A stretch of DNA of 19,539 nucleotides. Source: JBCDIQ01 sp039024295 (GTDB taxonomy: Bacteria > Bacteroidota > Bacteroidia > J057). The notes beneath the pieces are model-generated. The model did not search any database. It was not told the origin of the DNA and saw only the letters and a program-made list of their open reading frames with translations. This document shows positions 1-6,834 of this stretch, piece by piece. Location: contig JBCDIQ010000061.1 of NCBI GenBank assembly GCA_039024295.1, positions 1-19,539 on the forward strand, written 5' to 3'. Numbering within the stretch: position 1 is the first letter of the stretch; every line of letters begins with the position of its first letter. Both the position numbers and the translations under genes were made by a program.

Positions 1-1
1 G

Positions 2-1384
2 GCGAAGCTTCACGCTCGTTTAGAGCTAAAAATCCAGAATAAAACCTTCTACCGATTAAGCCTCCGAAAGCGAAATGAATTGGTAGGTAAAGTCCGAAAA
101 TGCTATGTACAGCTATCCAAAGCAGGAATATCGCTTAAGAAAACTGCTCTGGCAGGATCAATGGCTTTAGCGCTCGTGTTGGGAAGTACGGCAAATGCTC
201 AGTTTGTGGAGCAAATGGGAATGGCGAATCCGTTTAATAATATCAACACAGGTGATGTGTTAGTCCCTGTTTTCGCGGATATCGATGGAGATGGAGACTT
301 GGACATGGTTACGAAATTTGACGACAGCAATACCTACCTTACCACCTACAAATACTTCGAGAATACCGGTACCAGTTCCAGCCCTAATTTCGTCGAACAA
401 ATGGGAGCGAATAATCCCTTTGGTGGCTTTTCATTTGGTTCTACCGCTTCCATGCAAACAGAGAGTAAAAATATCTCTTTGGTTGACATTGATGGGGATG
501 GGGATCTGGATATATTTTTTGGAGGTACGTATGAAGATGTCACCTATTATGAAAATACAGGTTCTGTAACAAGCCCAATTTTCACCCAACGTACAGGAGC
601 TGCCAATCCATTTGATGGGGAAACGTTCGGATATGGCCAGGTAGTGACCTTTGCAGACATGGATGGGGACGGTGATGTTGATGCATTCATTGGAGATTAC
701 TACGGCAACATTTTTTATTACGAAAATACAGGGACCGCCAGCAGCTCAACTTTCACCCAACGTACAGGCACGGCCAACCCACTTGATGCAGTGAGCTTTT
801 ATCAGTATTCGGCCGTGGCCATTGTCGATTTGGATCAAGATGGGGATATCGATTGTTATGCGGGTGGTGTAAATACCGGCTATAGCATTGCAGTGGAATA
901 CTACCTGAACACAGGTACGCCTACAAGTCCAACGCTGGTTAGGCAAACACCTGCGAATGATCCGCTTGATGGATTAAATGTCGGGGATTCCGGGTTTCCA
1001 TTTTTTGTGGATTTAGATGGAGATGGCGACCAGGATGTGTGCTTTACCCAGCTGGATGGAACTACAAAATATTTTCGAAATGATGCCTCGGCAATGAGCA
1101 TTTTCGGTGCTCAAAACAATGACACCAACGATCATCTGAGTGACTTCTACCCCAATCCAAGTCAGCAAAGCTTTGTGAACTTGAATTACACCGCAGAAGA
1201 GATTGGGCTAATCGAAGTATCCGTGTTTGATCGTGCCGGCAAGTTACTGAATACCCAGACTCGTCAGGTCCTTTTGGGCAAGAATCAGCTAAGCTTTGAT
1301 TTCTCCACCCTTTCCACCGGACTGTACCTGGTGCGCTTCGAAGAAGCTGACAAGGCTGCCTTTCGGAAACTGGTGATCGAGTAG
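2..1384 (+). CDS. FG-GAP/VCBS-type repeat protein with T9SS sorting domain, 5'-partial
   Basis: Secreted calcium-binding repeat protein, probably exported by the Sec system and then T9SS to the cell surface. A TTG at 80 could start a 434-residue protein, but the frame stays open to base 2, and those 26 extra codons (AKLHARLELKIQNKTF...) match the N-terminus of the next gene. I infer that the true start lies about 60 bases left of the window. Numbered from the TTG, a hydrophobic signal segment covers about 22-41 and ends in ANAQ. Five Asp-rich loops of the DxDGDGDxD type start near 67, 136, 193, 250 and 311, each in a unit with FxQxxGxxNPF and YxNTG. The C-terminal 80 residues (YPNPSQ, VFDRAGK, LSTGLYLVRF) are a type-A T9SS signal. 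Such repeats often form beta-propellers; the ligand is unknown. Tandem paralogue of the 1557-3017 gene. Confidence 0.88.
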   Translation, partial: AKLHARLELKIQNKTFYRLSLRKRNELVGKVRKCYVQLSKAGISLKKTALAGSMALALVLGSTANAQFVEQMGMANPFNNINTGDVLVPVFADIDGDGDLDMVTKFDDSNTYLTTYKYFENTGTSSSPNFVEQMGANNPFGGFSFGSTASMQTESKNISLVDIDGDGDLDIFFGGTYEDVTYYENTGSVTSPIFTQRTGAANPFDGETFGYGQVVTFADMDGDGDVDAFIGDYYGNIFYYENTGTASSSTFTQRTGTANPLDAVSFYQYSAVAIVDLDQDGDIDCYAGGVNTGYSIAVEYYLNTGTPTSPTLVRQTPANDPLDGLNVGDSGFPFFVDLDGDGDQDVCFTQLDGTTKYFRNDASAMSIFGAQNNDTNDHLSDFYPNPSQQSFVNLNYTAEEIGLIEVSVFDRAGKLLNTQTRQVLLGKNQLSFDFSTLSTGLYLVRFEEADKAAFRKLVIE

Positions 1385-1556
1385 AAGATTTAGTTTCCAC
1401 GATTGAACATGTGTGGCAGGCCTTTTTTGCTGTAAAAAGACAGGTTGCCAGACCTAAGCGGTACCATTCAGGCATTTACCGTATTTTTTTTGAATAAATA
1501 GGAACCTTTTGCCACAGATAGGTTTTACCTAAAATACCTGATTTAACATTATATCT

Positions 1557-3017
1557 ATGCAGCATTTTCACCCTTCGAACTCAAGTCTGACCCAAAGAAG
1601 CCTGGTAAAAAAGTGGGGGAAACTTCACGCCCGCCTGGAACGAAAACTCCAAAACAAAACTTTCTACCAGTTAAGCACTCGGAAGCAGCGGCAACTGGTA
1701 GACAGGCTCAGTAAATGCTATGCCCAACTGGTCAAAGTAGGTATCTCCCTAAAGTATACAGCAGTGGCAGGTTCCATGGCATTGGCACTGTTAATGGGGA
1801 GCAAGTCTCATGCTCAAACATTCGTGGAGCAAACGGGGGCTAATAACCCCTTGAATGCAGTGGACTTACGAGCAGCTGGTCTTGCCAGCTTTGTTGATAT
1901 CGATGGAGATGGCGATTTAGACATGTTCGCAGAAGTATACGATACGATTACTTTCATAAACTCCGTCGCATATTTCCAAAATACCGGAAGCCGTACAAGT
2001 CCAGTCTTTATTGAACAAACAGGTGCAAATAACCCCCTTAATGGGATTTCATCCGATTACTTACTCCTCCATGAATTTGTGGATATTGATGGCGATGGCG
2101 ATCTGGATGTGTTTTTGAATGGAATAGATGGAACTACCTATGGTTTTATCCTCCAGTACTACCAAAATACCGGCAGTGCAACCAGTCCCACCTTCACGAA
2201 GCAGCCAGGGACAAACAATCCGCTTGAAGGATTAAAGAATGCAAACTATTTCAAACAGGCGTTTGTCGACCTTGACGGGGATGGAGATCTGGATGCGCTT
2301 TTTGGGGACGCAGAGGTAACCACCAATGACGGGATCGTCGACTACTATGAAAATACGGGAACGAGCAACAGCCCGGCTTTCACTCGGCGAACCGGCATGG
2401 GCAGTCCGTTTGACGGTATAACTACCAGCGAATATGGACCGTTTATGGCCCCTATAGATCTGGACATGGATGGAGACACAGATTTCTTTTTTACGTTTTA
2501 TGATAATGCGAGCAACAGTGTAGCGATGGAGTATTACCTGAACACCGGTAGTACGATGAATCCCTCCTTTGCCAAACAGGCATCAACCACTAACCCCTTT
2601 AATAGCCTAAACGTTGGTGAAGTTCCAGTTCCTTTTTTCGCAGATATAGATGGGGATGGAGACATGGATGCATTCTTTTCCCAGTATGATGGAACCTTCA
2701 AATATTTTCGAAATGAAGGCGGCTCAATGGGTATTTTTGATGCTCAAGGAAATGAAACCAACGATCGCCTAGGCGACCTCTACCCCAATCCTAGCCAGGA
2801 CGGCCTCGTGAACCTGAATTACACCGCAACAGAATTGGGGCAAATCGAAGTATCTGTGTTTGACCGTGCTGGCAAAATGCTGGATACCCATATCCGTCAG
2901 GTCCTTGTTGGTAAGAATCAGCTAAGCTTTGATTTCACCAGCCTTTCCACAGGGCTATACCTCATACGCTTCGAAGAAGATGGCAAGGCTGCCTTTCGGA
3001 AACTGGTGATTGAATAA
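1557..3017 (+). CDS. FG-GAP/VCBS-type repeat protein with T9SS sorting domain
   Basis: A 486-residue secreted surface protein, complete copy of the family that starts the window. Residues 1-62 are a long, strongly basic, probably helical stretch; 63-87 are the hydrophobic signal segment ending in SHAQ. Five repeat units follow with almost constant 62-residue spacing. Their Asp loops begin at D114, D176, D238, D301 and D363 (DxDGDGDxD; the fourth is DLDMDGDTD), each preceded by FxxQxGxxNPL and followed by YxQNTGS-type text. Such loops bind Ca2+ in FG-GAP/VCBS proteins. Residues about 408-486 are a T9SS type-A sorting domain (YPNPSQ, VFDRAGK, LSTGLYLIRF, FRKLVIE). The ATG is preferred because it is the first in frame and includes the conserved basic region. 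Separated by 172 bp from the paralogue, so perhaps independently transcribed. Function of the propeller-like body is unknown. Confidence 0.9.
   Translation: MQHFHPSNSSLTQRSLVKKWGKLHARLERKLQNKTFYQLSTRKQRQLVDRLSKCYAQLVKVGISLKYTAVAGSMALALLMGSKSHAQTFVEQTGANNPLNAVDLRAAGLASFVDIDGDGDLDMFAEVYDTITFINSVAYFQNTGSRTSPVFIEQTGANNPLNGISSDYLLLHEFVDIDGDGDLDVFLNGIDGTTYGFILQYYQNTGSATSPTFTKQPGTNNPLEGLKNANYFKQAFVDLDGDGDLDALFGDAEVTTNDGIVDYYENTGTSNSPAFTRRTGMGSPFDGITTSEYGPFMAPIDLDMDGDTDFFFTFYDNASNSVAMEYYLNTGSTMNPSFAKQASTTNPFNSLNVGEVPVPFFADIDGDGDMDAFFSQYDGTFKYFRNEGGSMGIFDAQGNETNDRLGDLYPNPSQDGLVNLNYTATELGQIEVSVFDRAGKMLDTHIRQVLVGKNQLSFDFTSLSTGLYLIRFEEDGKAAFRKLVIE
1818..2720 (+). repeat. Five internal protein repeats of about 62 codons
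   Basis: Within the second T9SS protein, the acidic loops recur at codons 114, 176, 238, 301 and 363, a spacing of 62, 62, 63 and 62 codons (about 187 bp). The paralogue upstream has the same five units, with less even spacing (69, 57, 57, 61). The period fits one blade of a beta-propeller-like fold. Confidence 0.75.
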
Positions 3018-3038
3018 ACCTACTTTGAGTTATACACT

Positions 3039-3077
3039 AGACCGCGGGATTTCGAAGGAAAATGCTGCGGCTTTTTA
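3039..3077 (+). terminator. Possible weak intrinsic terminator after the second T9SS gene
   Basis: AGACCGC at 3039-3045 can pair with GCGGCT at 3067-3072 (six pairs, one bulged A), followed directly by a run of T. It sits 22 bp after the stop codon. The stem is short and the loop is large, so this is tentative. Confidence 0.35.
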
Positions 3078-3152
3078 TTATACCCTTGAAAATATGCAAT
3101 TCGCCTGCTTGTTACAGGTGAAAAACCACTAACTTAATGGTAAATTGAGCAA

Positions 3153-3656
3153 ATGGATAGGGCTTTTGTTGGTCTGCTTGTACTGTTATGGGTAAGTTGT
3201 GGCTCTCCAGAGCCTTCAGAACCAGTTCAGTCACCACTAGATACAATTACCACTCCTCCACCTAGTCAAATACTCCGCCTTGACAATCCTGGAACCTTCA
3301 CAGAGGTATCCTATCACCCCAATGGAAAAATTGCTGCCATCACAAAACAAGGTTATGTCAATAGCTGCTCAGCACCGGTTGGGACTCATTATTTTTTCAG
3401 CAAGACGGGTAAGCTTGAGCAAGAGGTAACATATGACCACTGGATACTATCGCCCGACGAAGGGTGTCATTCTTCTGTGATACAAGAATTATATATTCAT
3501 ACGTTTCATGCCAATGGGCAGCTCAAATCACAATACCAGTTACAAAGCTGCTACGAATGTGAGGAGACGAAATTTGGCCTGTGGATGACCTATGATGAAG
3601 CAGGAAACGTACTTTCAGAGGAATTCTTTGAGAAAGAATACCGGGAAGATAAGTGA
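3153..3656 (+). CDS. MORN-like/YwqK-type repeat lipoprotein
   Basis: A 167-residue predicted lipoprotein. The N-terminus (MDRAFVGLLVLLWVSC) is a short lipoprotein signal with Cys16 as the likely lipidated residue; the lipobox (WVSC) has Trp rather than Leu at -3, which is unusual but tolerable in Bacteroidota. A Pro/Ser/Thr-rich linker covers about 17-40. The rest has several YxxNGKxxx-like units (YHPNGKIAA about 54, FFSKTGKLEQ about 80, FHANGQLKSQ about 118, YDEAGNVLSE about 148), the pattern of MORN_2/YwqK repeats (COG2849). Such proteins are common in the phylum and mostly have no known function. The ATG at 3153 is the only one placing the signal at the N-terminus. It converges with the minus-strand gene 25 bp downstream. 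Confidence 0.7.
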   Translation: MDRAFVGLLVLLWVSCGSPEPSEPVQSPLDTITTPPPSQILRLDNPGTFTEVSYHPNGKIAAITKQGYVNSCSAPVGTHYFFSKTGKLEQEVTYDHWILSPDEGCHSSVIQELYIHTFHANGQLKSQYQLQSCYECEETKFGLWMTYDEAGNVLSEEFFEKEYREDK

Positions 3657-3681
3657 ATAGTAACCATGAGTGCCACGCTCT

Positions 3682-4176
3682 TTACAAACGCTTATCGTTT
3701 TTCTTTTTCTCCTGCTTTTTCTTCTCCGGATCAGGAAACACCAACTGCGTACTCGAATAACTTGTGCCAAAGGTGAGGTTGGCATTGTACACTTGGGAAA
3801 TCGCATTTAGCAATTGATCTTCAGACAATTCCTCTAGGGGGTGAATGAATGCAGACCACAATAAGCCATTGGAGACCGCGTACCGTGCATCCAGGGCAGA
3901 GTGAAAATTGGCTGACATAGCTGCTTTGAATTGCTCATCTGAGACATCCTTCATTTCACGTACAGGAGAGATGATCCGCATTCGGTTATTGGCTTCATCG
4001 GTGAGGCACAACATCGGCATCCCCCTGACTGTGAACTCCCATGCTCCCGGTTGACCTGAGACGGTATCTGAAATTGACTGAAGAATCTTACCGAGGGCAT
4101 CATTGTCCATTTTTTGGGCATGCCCCATCGTAGGAATAAGGATCAACAGAATACATACATATTTTACGTTAGTCAT
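3682..4176 (-). CDS. Secreted small protein, possibly YbjN/CesT-like fold
   Basis: A 164-residue protein with a clear Sec signal (MTNVKYVCILLILIPTMGHAQ, cleavage near residue 20) and no lipobox, so probably periplasmic. The middle part (GAWEFTVRGMPMLCLTDEANNRMRIISPV, then LDARYAVSNGLLWSAFIHPLEELSEDQ) alternates strands and helices in a way that recalls YbjN or type III chaperone (CesT-like) folds; this is my inference from the pattern, not a recognised motif. The C-terminus is a highly charged Lys/Glu tail (KKKQEKKKNDKR). No catalytic residues stand out. It stands alone on its strand. Could simply be a lineage-specific periplasmic protein. Confidence 0.7.
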   Translation of the reverse strand: MTNVKYVCILLILIPTMGHAQKMDNDALGKILQSISDTVSGQPGAWEFTVRGMPMLCLTDEANNRMRIISPVREMKDVSDEQFKAAMSANFHSALDARYAVSNGLLWSAFIHPLEELSEDQLLNAISQVYNANLTFGTSYSSTQLVFPDPEKKKQEKKKNDKRL

Positions 4177-4536
4177 AAGTCCTCATGTTGAAGGTGGTAC
4201 TTTTCAGTACGAATATAAGCGCGATCTGGTAGGTCTCAATTAGAAGAAATCTTTTCCCTACAAAAGCCAGAGTCCAGAAATCAGCTGGACTTTTTATCAA
4301 AATCTTAACTCTTGAAGCCTCCTCGAAACAGATTATATCGTTAGAAAAAGTAGAGATAAAGTGAGCTGCACCAGCCTGGCAACATAGCCCATAACTTTCT
4401 CTCAAGGATACAACGCAAAAATAATGTTACCATCTGAAATGATTTATCGTACATTTCAGGCGGAAGGATTTTTAAATTGACCCTAAACAAACAATATTGT
4501 TATTTAGTTGAAAATTTCTACCATAATTTTTGCATC
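4177..4536. other. 360-bp intergenic region between divergent genes
   Basis: No convincing gene. It should carry the promoters of the minus-strand gene ending its 5' side at 4176 and the plus-strand gene starting at 4537. It becomes AT-rich towards 4537. It contains a small hairpin at 4197-4210 (GTACT/AGTAC) and a terminator-like hairpin at 4271-4295, listed separately. No clear TTG-n19/20-TAnnTTTG promoter was found. Confidence 0.6.
4271..4295 (+). terminator. Orphan terminator-like hairpin
   Basis: AGTCCAG (4271-4277) pairs perfectly with CTGGACT (4285-4291) over a 7-nt loop, and T4291-4295 forms a U-tract on the plus strand. No plus-strand gene ends nearby, since the closest neighbour on the left is on the minus strand. 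It could end a short transcript from the intergenic region or an antisense RNA, or it could be chance. Confidence 0.4.
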
Positions 4537-5268
4537 ATGATTAAATTTTACCCCTACTTTGTTTTAGTTTTTCTTTTTCTGCTTACCGGTTCAATTTCTG
4601 CTCAAACCCTGTGGACAGGTCCAAAAAACACGTTTACAAAGGCCAATAATGCAGACCATACCCTGGAGGCAAATCAGGACCGAATCACCTCAAATGTTTG
4701 GATTACCCGAAAAACTCAGTGGAGCATTTTCAACATTGCCACAGAGGATTTAACGTCAAAACCTGCCTGTGACAACCCTGCACCTGTAGATACCGAATGG
4801 GCATTGGGTACGATTGCAGATGGCATCCAAAACTTGACTTTTGGCGAGTTCCGTAGTCCAGTTTTTACCAACTGTAATGCCAGAACTGCTGTTGCTCAGG
4901 ATGCTGTCCTGCACCTGATTTCTGAGGATATCTATATCGACATCAAATTTCTGTCATGGACTGCAGGTGGAATGGGAGGCGGATTCAGCTATGAACGCTC
5001 TACTGCCGCGCCCATGGTTTCCACGCAGGAAGTTCAGGAAGATGTATTCGTTACCTTATATCCTAACCCTGCTCAGGATGCCCTAAAGCTGGTAGGATTA
5101 GAAACGGTAAAGCCACTTGATTACAACATTTATGATGTAACAGGTTCGGTGGTACAAAACGGTACCTTCACTGCAAATGAAACCATCACAATCGAAGCAC
5201 TCCCTAAGGGGGTTTACTTCTTTAACATTGCCGAATACGGTAGCATGCAGAAGTTTGTAAAGCTTTAA
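4537..5268 (+). CDS. T9SS-exported protein of unknown function
   Basis: A 243-residue secreted protein. I start it at the ATG at 4537, not the in-frame TTG at 4477, because the ATG gives a classical signal peptide (MIKFYPYFVLVFLFLLTGSISAQ, cleavage about residue 22). Residues about 24-158 form one domain beginning LWTGPKNTFTKANNADH, with NVWITR, WALGT, LHLISEDIYIDIKFLSW and FSYERS; text of this kind is familiar from secreted proteins of Bacteroidota, but I know no function. Two Cys pairs are possible (C78, C113). Residues about 169-243 are a T9SS type-A sorting domain (LYPNPAQD, YDVTGSVV, LPKGVYFFNI, FVKL). It is monocistronic with its own terminator. Confidence 0.85.
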   Translation: MIKFYPYFVLVFLFLLTGSISAQTLWTGPKNTFTKANNADHTLEANQDRITSNVWITRKTQWSIFNIATEDLTSKPACDNPAPVDTEWALGTIADGIQNLTFGEFRSPVFTNCNARTAVAQDAVLHLISEDIYIDIKFLSWTAGGMGGGFSYERSTAAPMVSTQEVQEDVFVTLYPNPAQDALKLVGLETVKPLDYNIYDVTGSVVQNGTFTANETITIEALPKGVYFFNIAEYGSMQKFVKL

Positions 5269-5289
5269 AGATTATTTTGATAATAGGTT

Positions 5290-5326
5290 ATCGGCAACTG
5301 CTTTCGGGTGGTTGCTGATTTTTTTA
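5290..5326 (+). terminator. Strong intrinsic terminator
   Basis: ATCGGCAAC (5290-5298) pairs with GTTGCTGAT (5311-5319), nine pairs including one G-U, with a 12-nt loop and a run of T from 5319. It lies 21 bp after the stop of the T9SS-exported gene. Confidence 0.8.
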
Positions 5327-5367
5327 TTCCCCAGAAAGGAAAGGCAGTATAGTTTTTAGGCGCAACA

Positions 5368-5982
5368 TTAATCCTTCTTCCATACCACCCTGGTCCAGTT
5401 TACCTGCGCCTTATTCGGTAGCAGACTCGGTTGATTCTCCAGCAGCAATAAGCAGGTTAGCCCAAGTTGTTCAGCTTGCTTTATGGTCTGCTGAACATCA
5501 ATCGGGAACACATGCGTCCCAGCACCTGCAGGGCCATGACGAAGAGATGCCGCAAATATTCCGCTTTTTTTCATCAGTTGGGCTACACGGTTAAGGGCAG
5601 TCTGTTGTTCCTCTGGAGCCAAATGGTGCCATACACCAGAAGCCAAAACAAAATCAACCTGTGAAGCATATGCTTTCAAATTATCGAGAGCAGGTAACGA
5701 ATCATCCATCCAGCTAATAGGTCGGTCGCGGTACATACTTTGACCTGGCACACGAAATTCTTTCAGGGGCTCAACCGCCAGTACCTCATGTCCCATTTCA
5801 GCAAGTACAGCTGCATCTCTGCCAATTCCGGCTCCCACATCCAATACCAGACAAGGTGTGGAGGGAATGAAGGGTAAAAAATCGTGATGCAGTTCCGTAA
5901 AACGGATACGATGGGTTGATTCGATGAAACGTGAAAGTGCCTTTTCGTACCCTTTTGTTCCAGCGATAAAACTGTTTGCCAT
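5368..5982 (-). CDS. Class I SAM-dependent methyltransferase
   Basis: A 204-residue cytoplasmic protein. The SAM-binding motif I is VLDVGAGIG at 46-54, preceded by a helical N-terminus; the motif II acidic residue is E71 in LAVEP; D110-W117 (DFVLASGVWHHL) resembles the post-motif II strand, and KKSGIFAASLRHG about 139-151 the post-motif III strand. This is the Methyltransf_11/25 layout. The substrate cannot be read from the sequence; small-molecule, quinone or tRNA targets are all possible. The length is normal for a minimal Rossmann methyltransferase. It is divergent from a second, unrelated methyltransferase 102 bp away, so both may share a regulatory region. Confidence 0.85.
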   Translation of the reverse strand: MANSFIAGTKGYEKALSRFIESTHRIRFTELHHDFLPFIPSTPCLVLDVGAGIGRDAAVLAEMGHEVLAVEPLKEFRVPGQSMYRDRPISWMDDSLPALDNLKAYASQVDFVLASGVWHHLAPEEQQTALNRVAQLMKKSGIFAASLRHGPAGAGTHVFPIDVQQTIKQAEQLGLTCLLLLENQPSLLPNKAQVNWTRVVWKKD

Positions 5983-6031
5983 TACCAGAGAGTTAATCAG
6001 CCATTAATATAAACCTTTTGAGAAGCACGGC

Positions 6032-6062
6032 TTGCAATAGGGGAAAGGTAAGGGTAATTTTT
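6032..6062 (+). promoter_or_regulatory. Candidate Bacteroidota-type promoter
   Basis: TTG at 6032-6034 and TAATTTTT at 6055-6062 match the -33 TTTG and -7 TAnnTTTG elements described for this phylum (7 of 8 at -7), spaced by 20 nt. A start site near 6069 would give a leader of about 15 nt before the ATG at 6085. Confidence 0.4.
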
Positions 6063-6084
6063 CTCACAAAATTCAACAATCCCT

Positions 6085-6711
6085 ATGGAAAATGCCTGGC
6101 TGAAAAGATGGAACGACCGCTACAGCGAAGCCTCCTACGCTTATGGAGAGGCACCCAATGAATACCTCAAAAATCAGCTCTCCCAACTACCTCCGGGAAG
6201 TATTTTATTTGGGGCTGAAGGAGAAGGCAGAAATGCTGTTTTTGCCGCCAAATCTGGTTGGAATGTATCTGCATTTGACATCAGCATTGAGGGAAAAAAC
6301 AAAGCCGAACAACTCGCGGAAAGGCATGGCGTTTCCCTTGATTATCGGGTCGGAGAATTGCCCAAGCTCGATTTTCACCCTGAGCAGTTTGATGCCATTG
6401 CCTTGATTTATGCGCATTTTCCTTCACCAATTATCTCCACTTACCATCAATTGCTGGATACTTTTTTGCGGCCGGGAGGAATGATCATTTTTGAAGCCTT
6501 TGGGAAAAACCATTTGCACTATCGTCAGAGGAATGAGAAAGTTGGAGGCCCCCCAAACCTTGAAGCCCTGTTCTCCACCGATCAACTTAAGGCAGACTTC
6601 CAACAGTACGAAGCCATTGAGCTGGTAGAGACAGAAGTAGAACTTCACGAAGGCCTGTACCACAATGGACTGGGATCGGTTGTGAGGTTTTTGGGTAAAA
6701 AGCTGGGGTAG
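6085..6711 (+). CDS. SAM-dependent methyltransferase, TehB-like
   Basis: A 208-residue cytoplasmic methyltransferase of the group often annotated with TehB or Methyltransf_25. It begins WLKRWNDRYSEASYAYGEAPN, the typical lead-in, followed by motif I as GAEGEGRNAVFAA at 43-55 and the acidic motif II residue D65 in VSAFDIS. Residues about 103-110 (FDAIALIYAHFP) and 129-137 (PGGMIIFEA) are the later core strands. In TehB relatives, substrates include small toxic compounds such as tellurite, but the sequence does not decide the substrate. A good ATG follows a candidate promoter. It is divergent from the other methyltransferase gene at 5368-5982 and has no obvious partner downstream in the same frame of function. 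Confidence 0.85.
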   Translation: MENAWLKRWNDRYSEASYAYGEAPNEYLKNQLSQLPPGSILFGAEGEGRNAVFAAKSGWNVSAFDISIEGKNKAEQLAERHGVSLDYRVGELPKLDFHPEQFDAIALIYAHFPSPIISTYHQLLDTFLRPGGMIIFEAFGKNHLHYRQRNEKVGGPPNLEALFSTDQLKADFQQYEAIELVETEVELHEGLYHNGLGSVVRFLGKKLG

Positions 6712-6754
6712 CTAGTCTCAAAAATTTCCGCTTCCTGGTGATATCAATCGTCCT

Positions 6755-6794
6755 GGCTTCGACTCTATGTATGGGTGGAAGCCGAAAAGCCCAT
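6755..6794 (+). repeat. Two mutually exclusive hairpins in the leader of the barrel gene
   Basis: GGCTTC (6755-6760) can pair with GAAGCC (6778-6783); alternatively ATGGGT (6771-6776) pairs with GCCCAT (6789-6794). The two stems overlap and cannot form together. They sit 40-80 bp before the ATG at 6835. There is no U-tract, so neither is a simple terminator. Confidence 0.4.
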
Positions 6795-6834
6795 GAAAAC
6801 AGAGTAGGCCCTATTGACGATTGACCCCCAAAAC

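Noticed and set aside
80..1384. Start of the first T9SS protein at the TTG at 80
   Set aside because: The frame is open to base 2 and matches the N-terminus of the paralogue, so the gene extends beyond the window.
1062..1475. 137-codon minus-strand frame opposite the first T9SS gene
   Set aside because: It lies over a clear sorting domain, and its translation has no recognisable feature; it is a shadow frame.
1385..1556. Terminator or promoter between the two T9SS genes
   Set aside because: Only weak partial matches (for example TAGGTTTT with a TTTG 26 nt upstream, too far); nothing firm enough to list.
4169..4405. 78-codon minus-strand frame upstream of the secreted small protein
   Set aside because: No signal, domain or ribosome site, overlaps the start of the real gene and contains the orphan hairpin; treated as non-coding.
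4477..4536. Extension of the T9SS-exported protein to a TTG start
   Set aside because: It would put 20 residues in front of a perfect signal peptide; the ATG at 4537 fits better.
4510..4536. Possible promoter TAATTTTTG just before the ATG at 4537
   Set aside because: The -33 match is off spacing and the transcript would be nearly leaderless; too weak to call.
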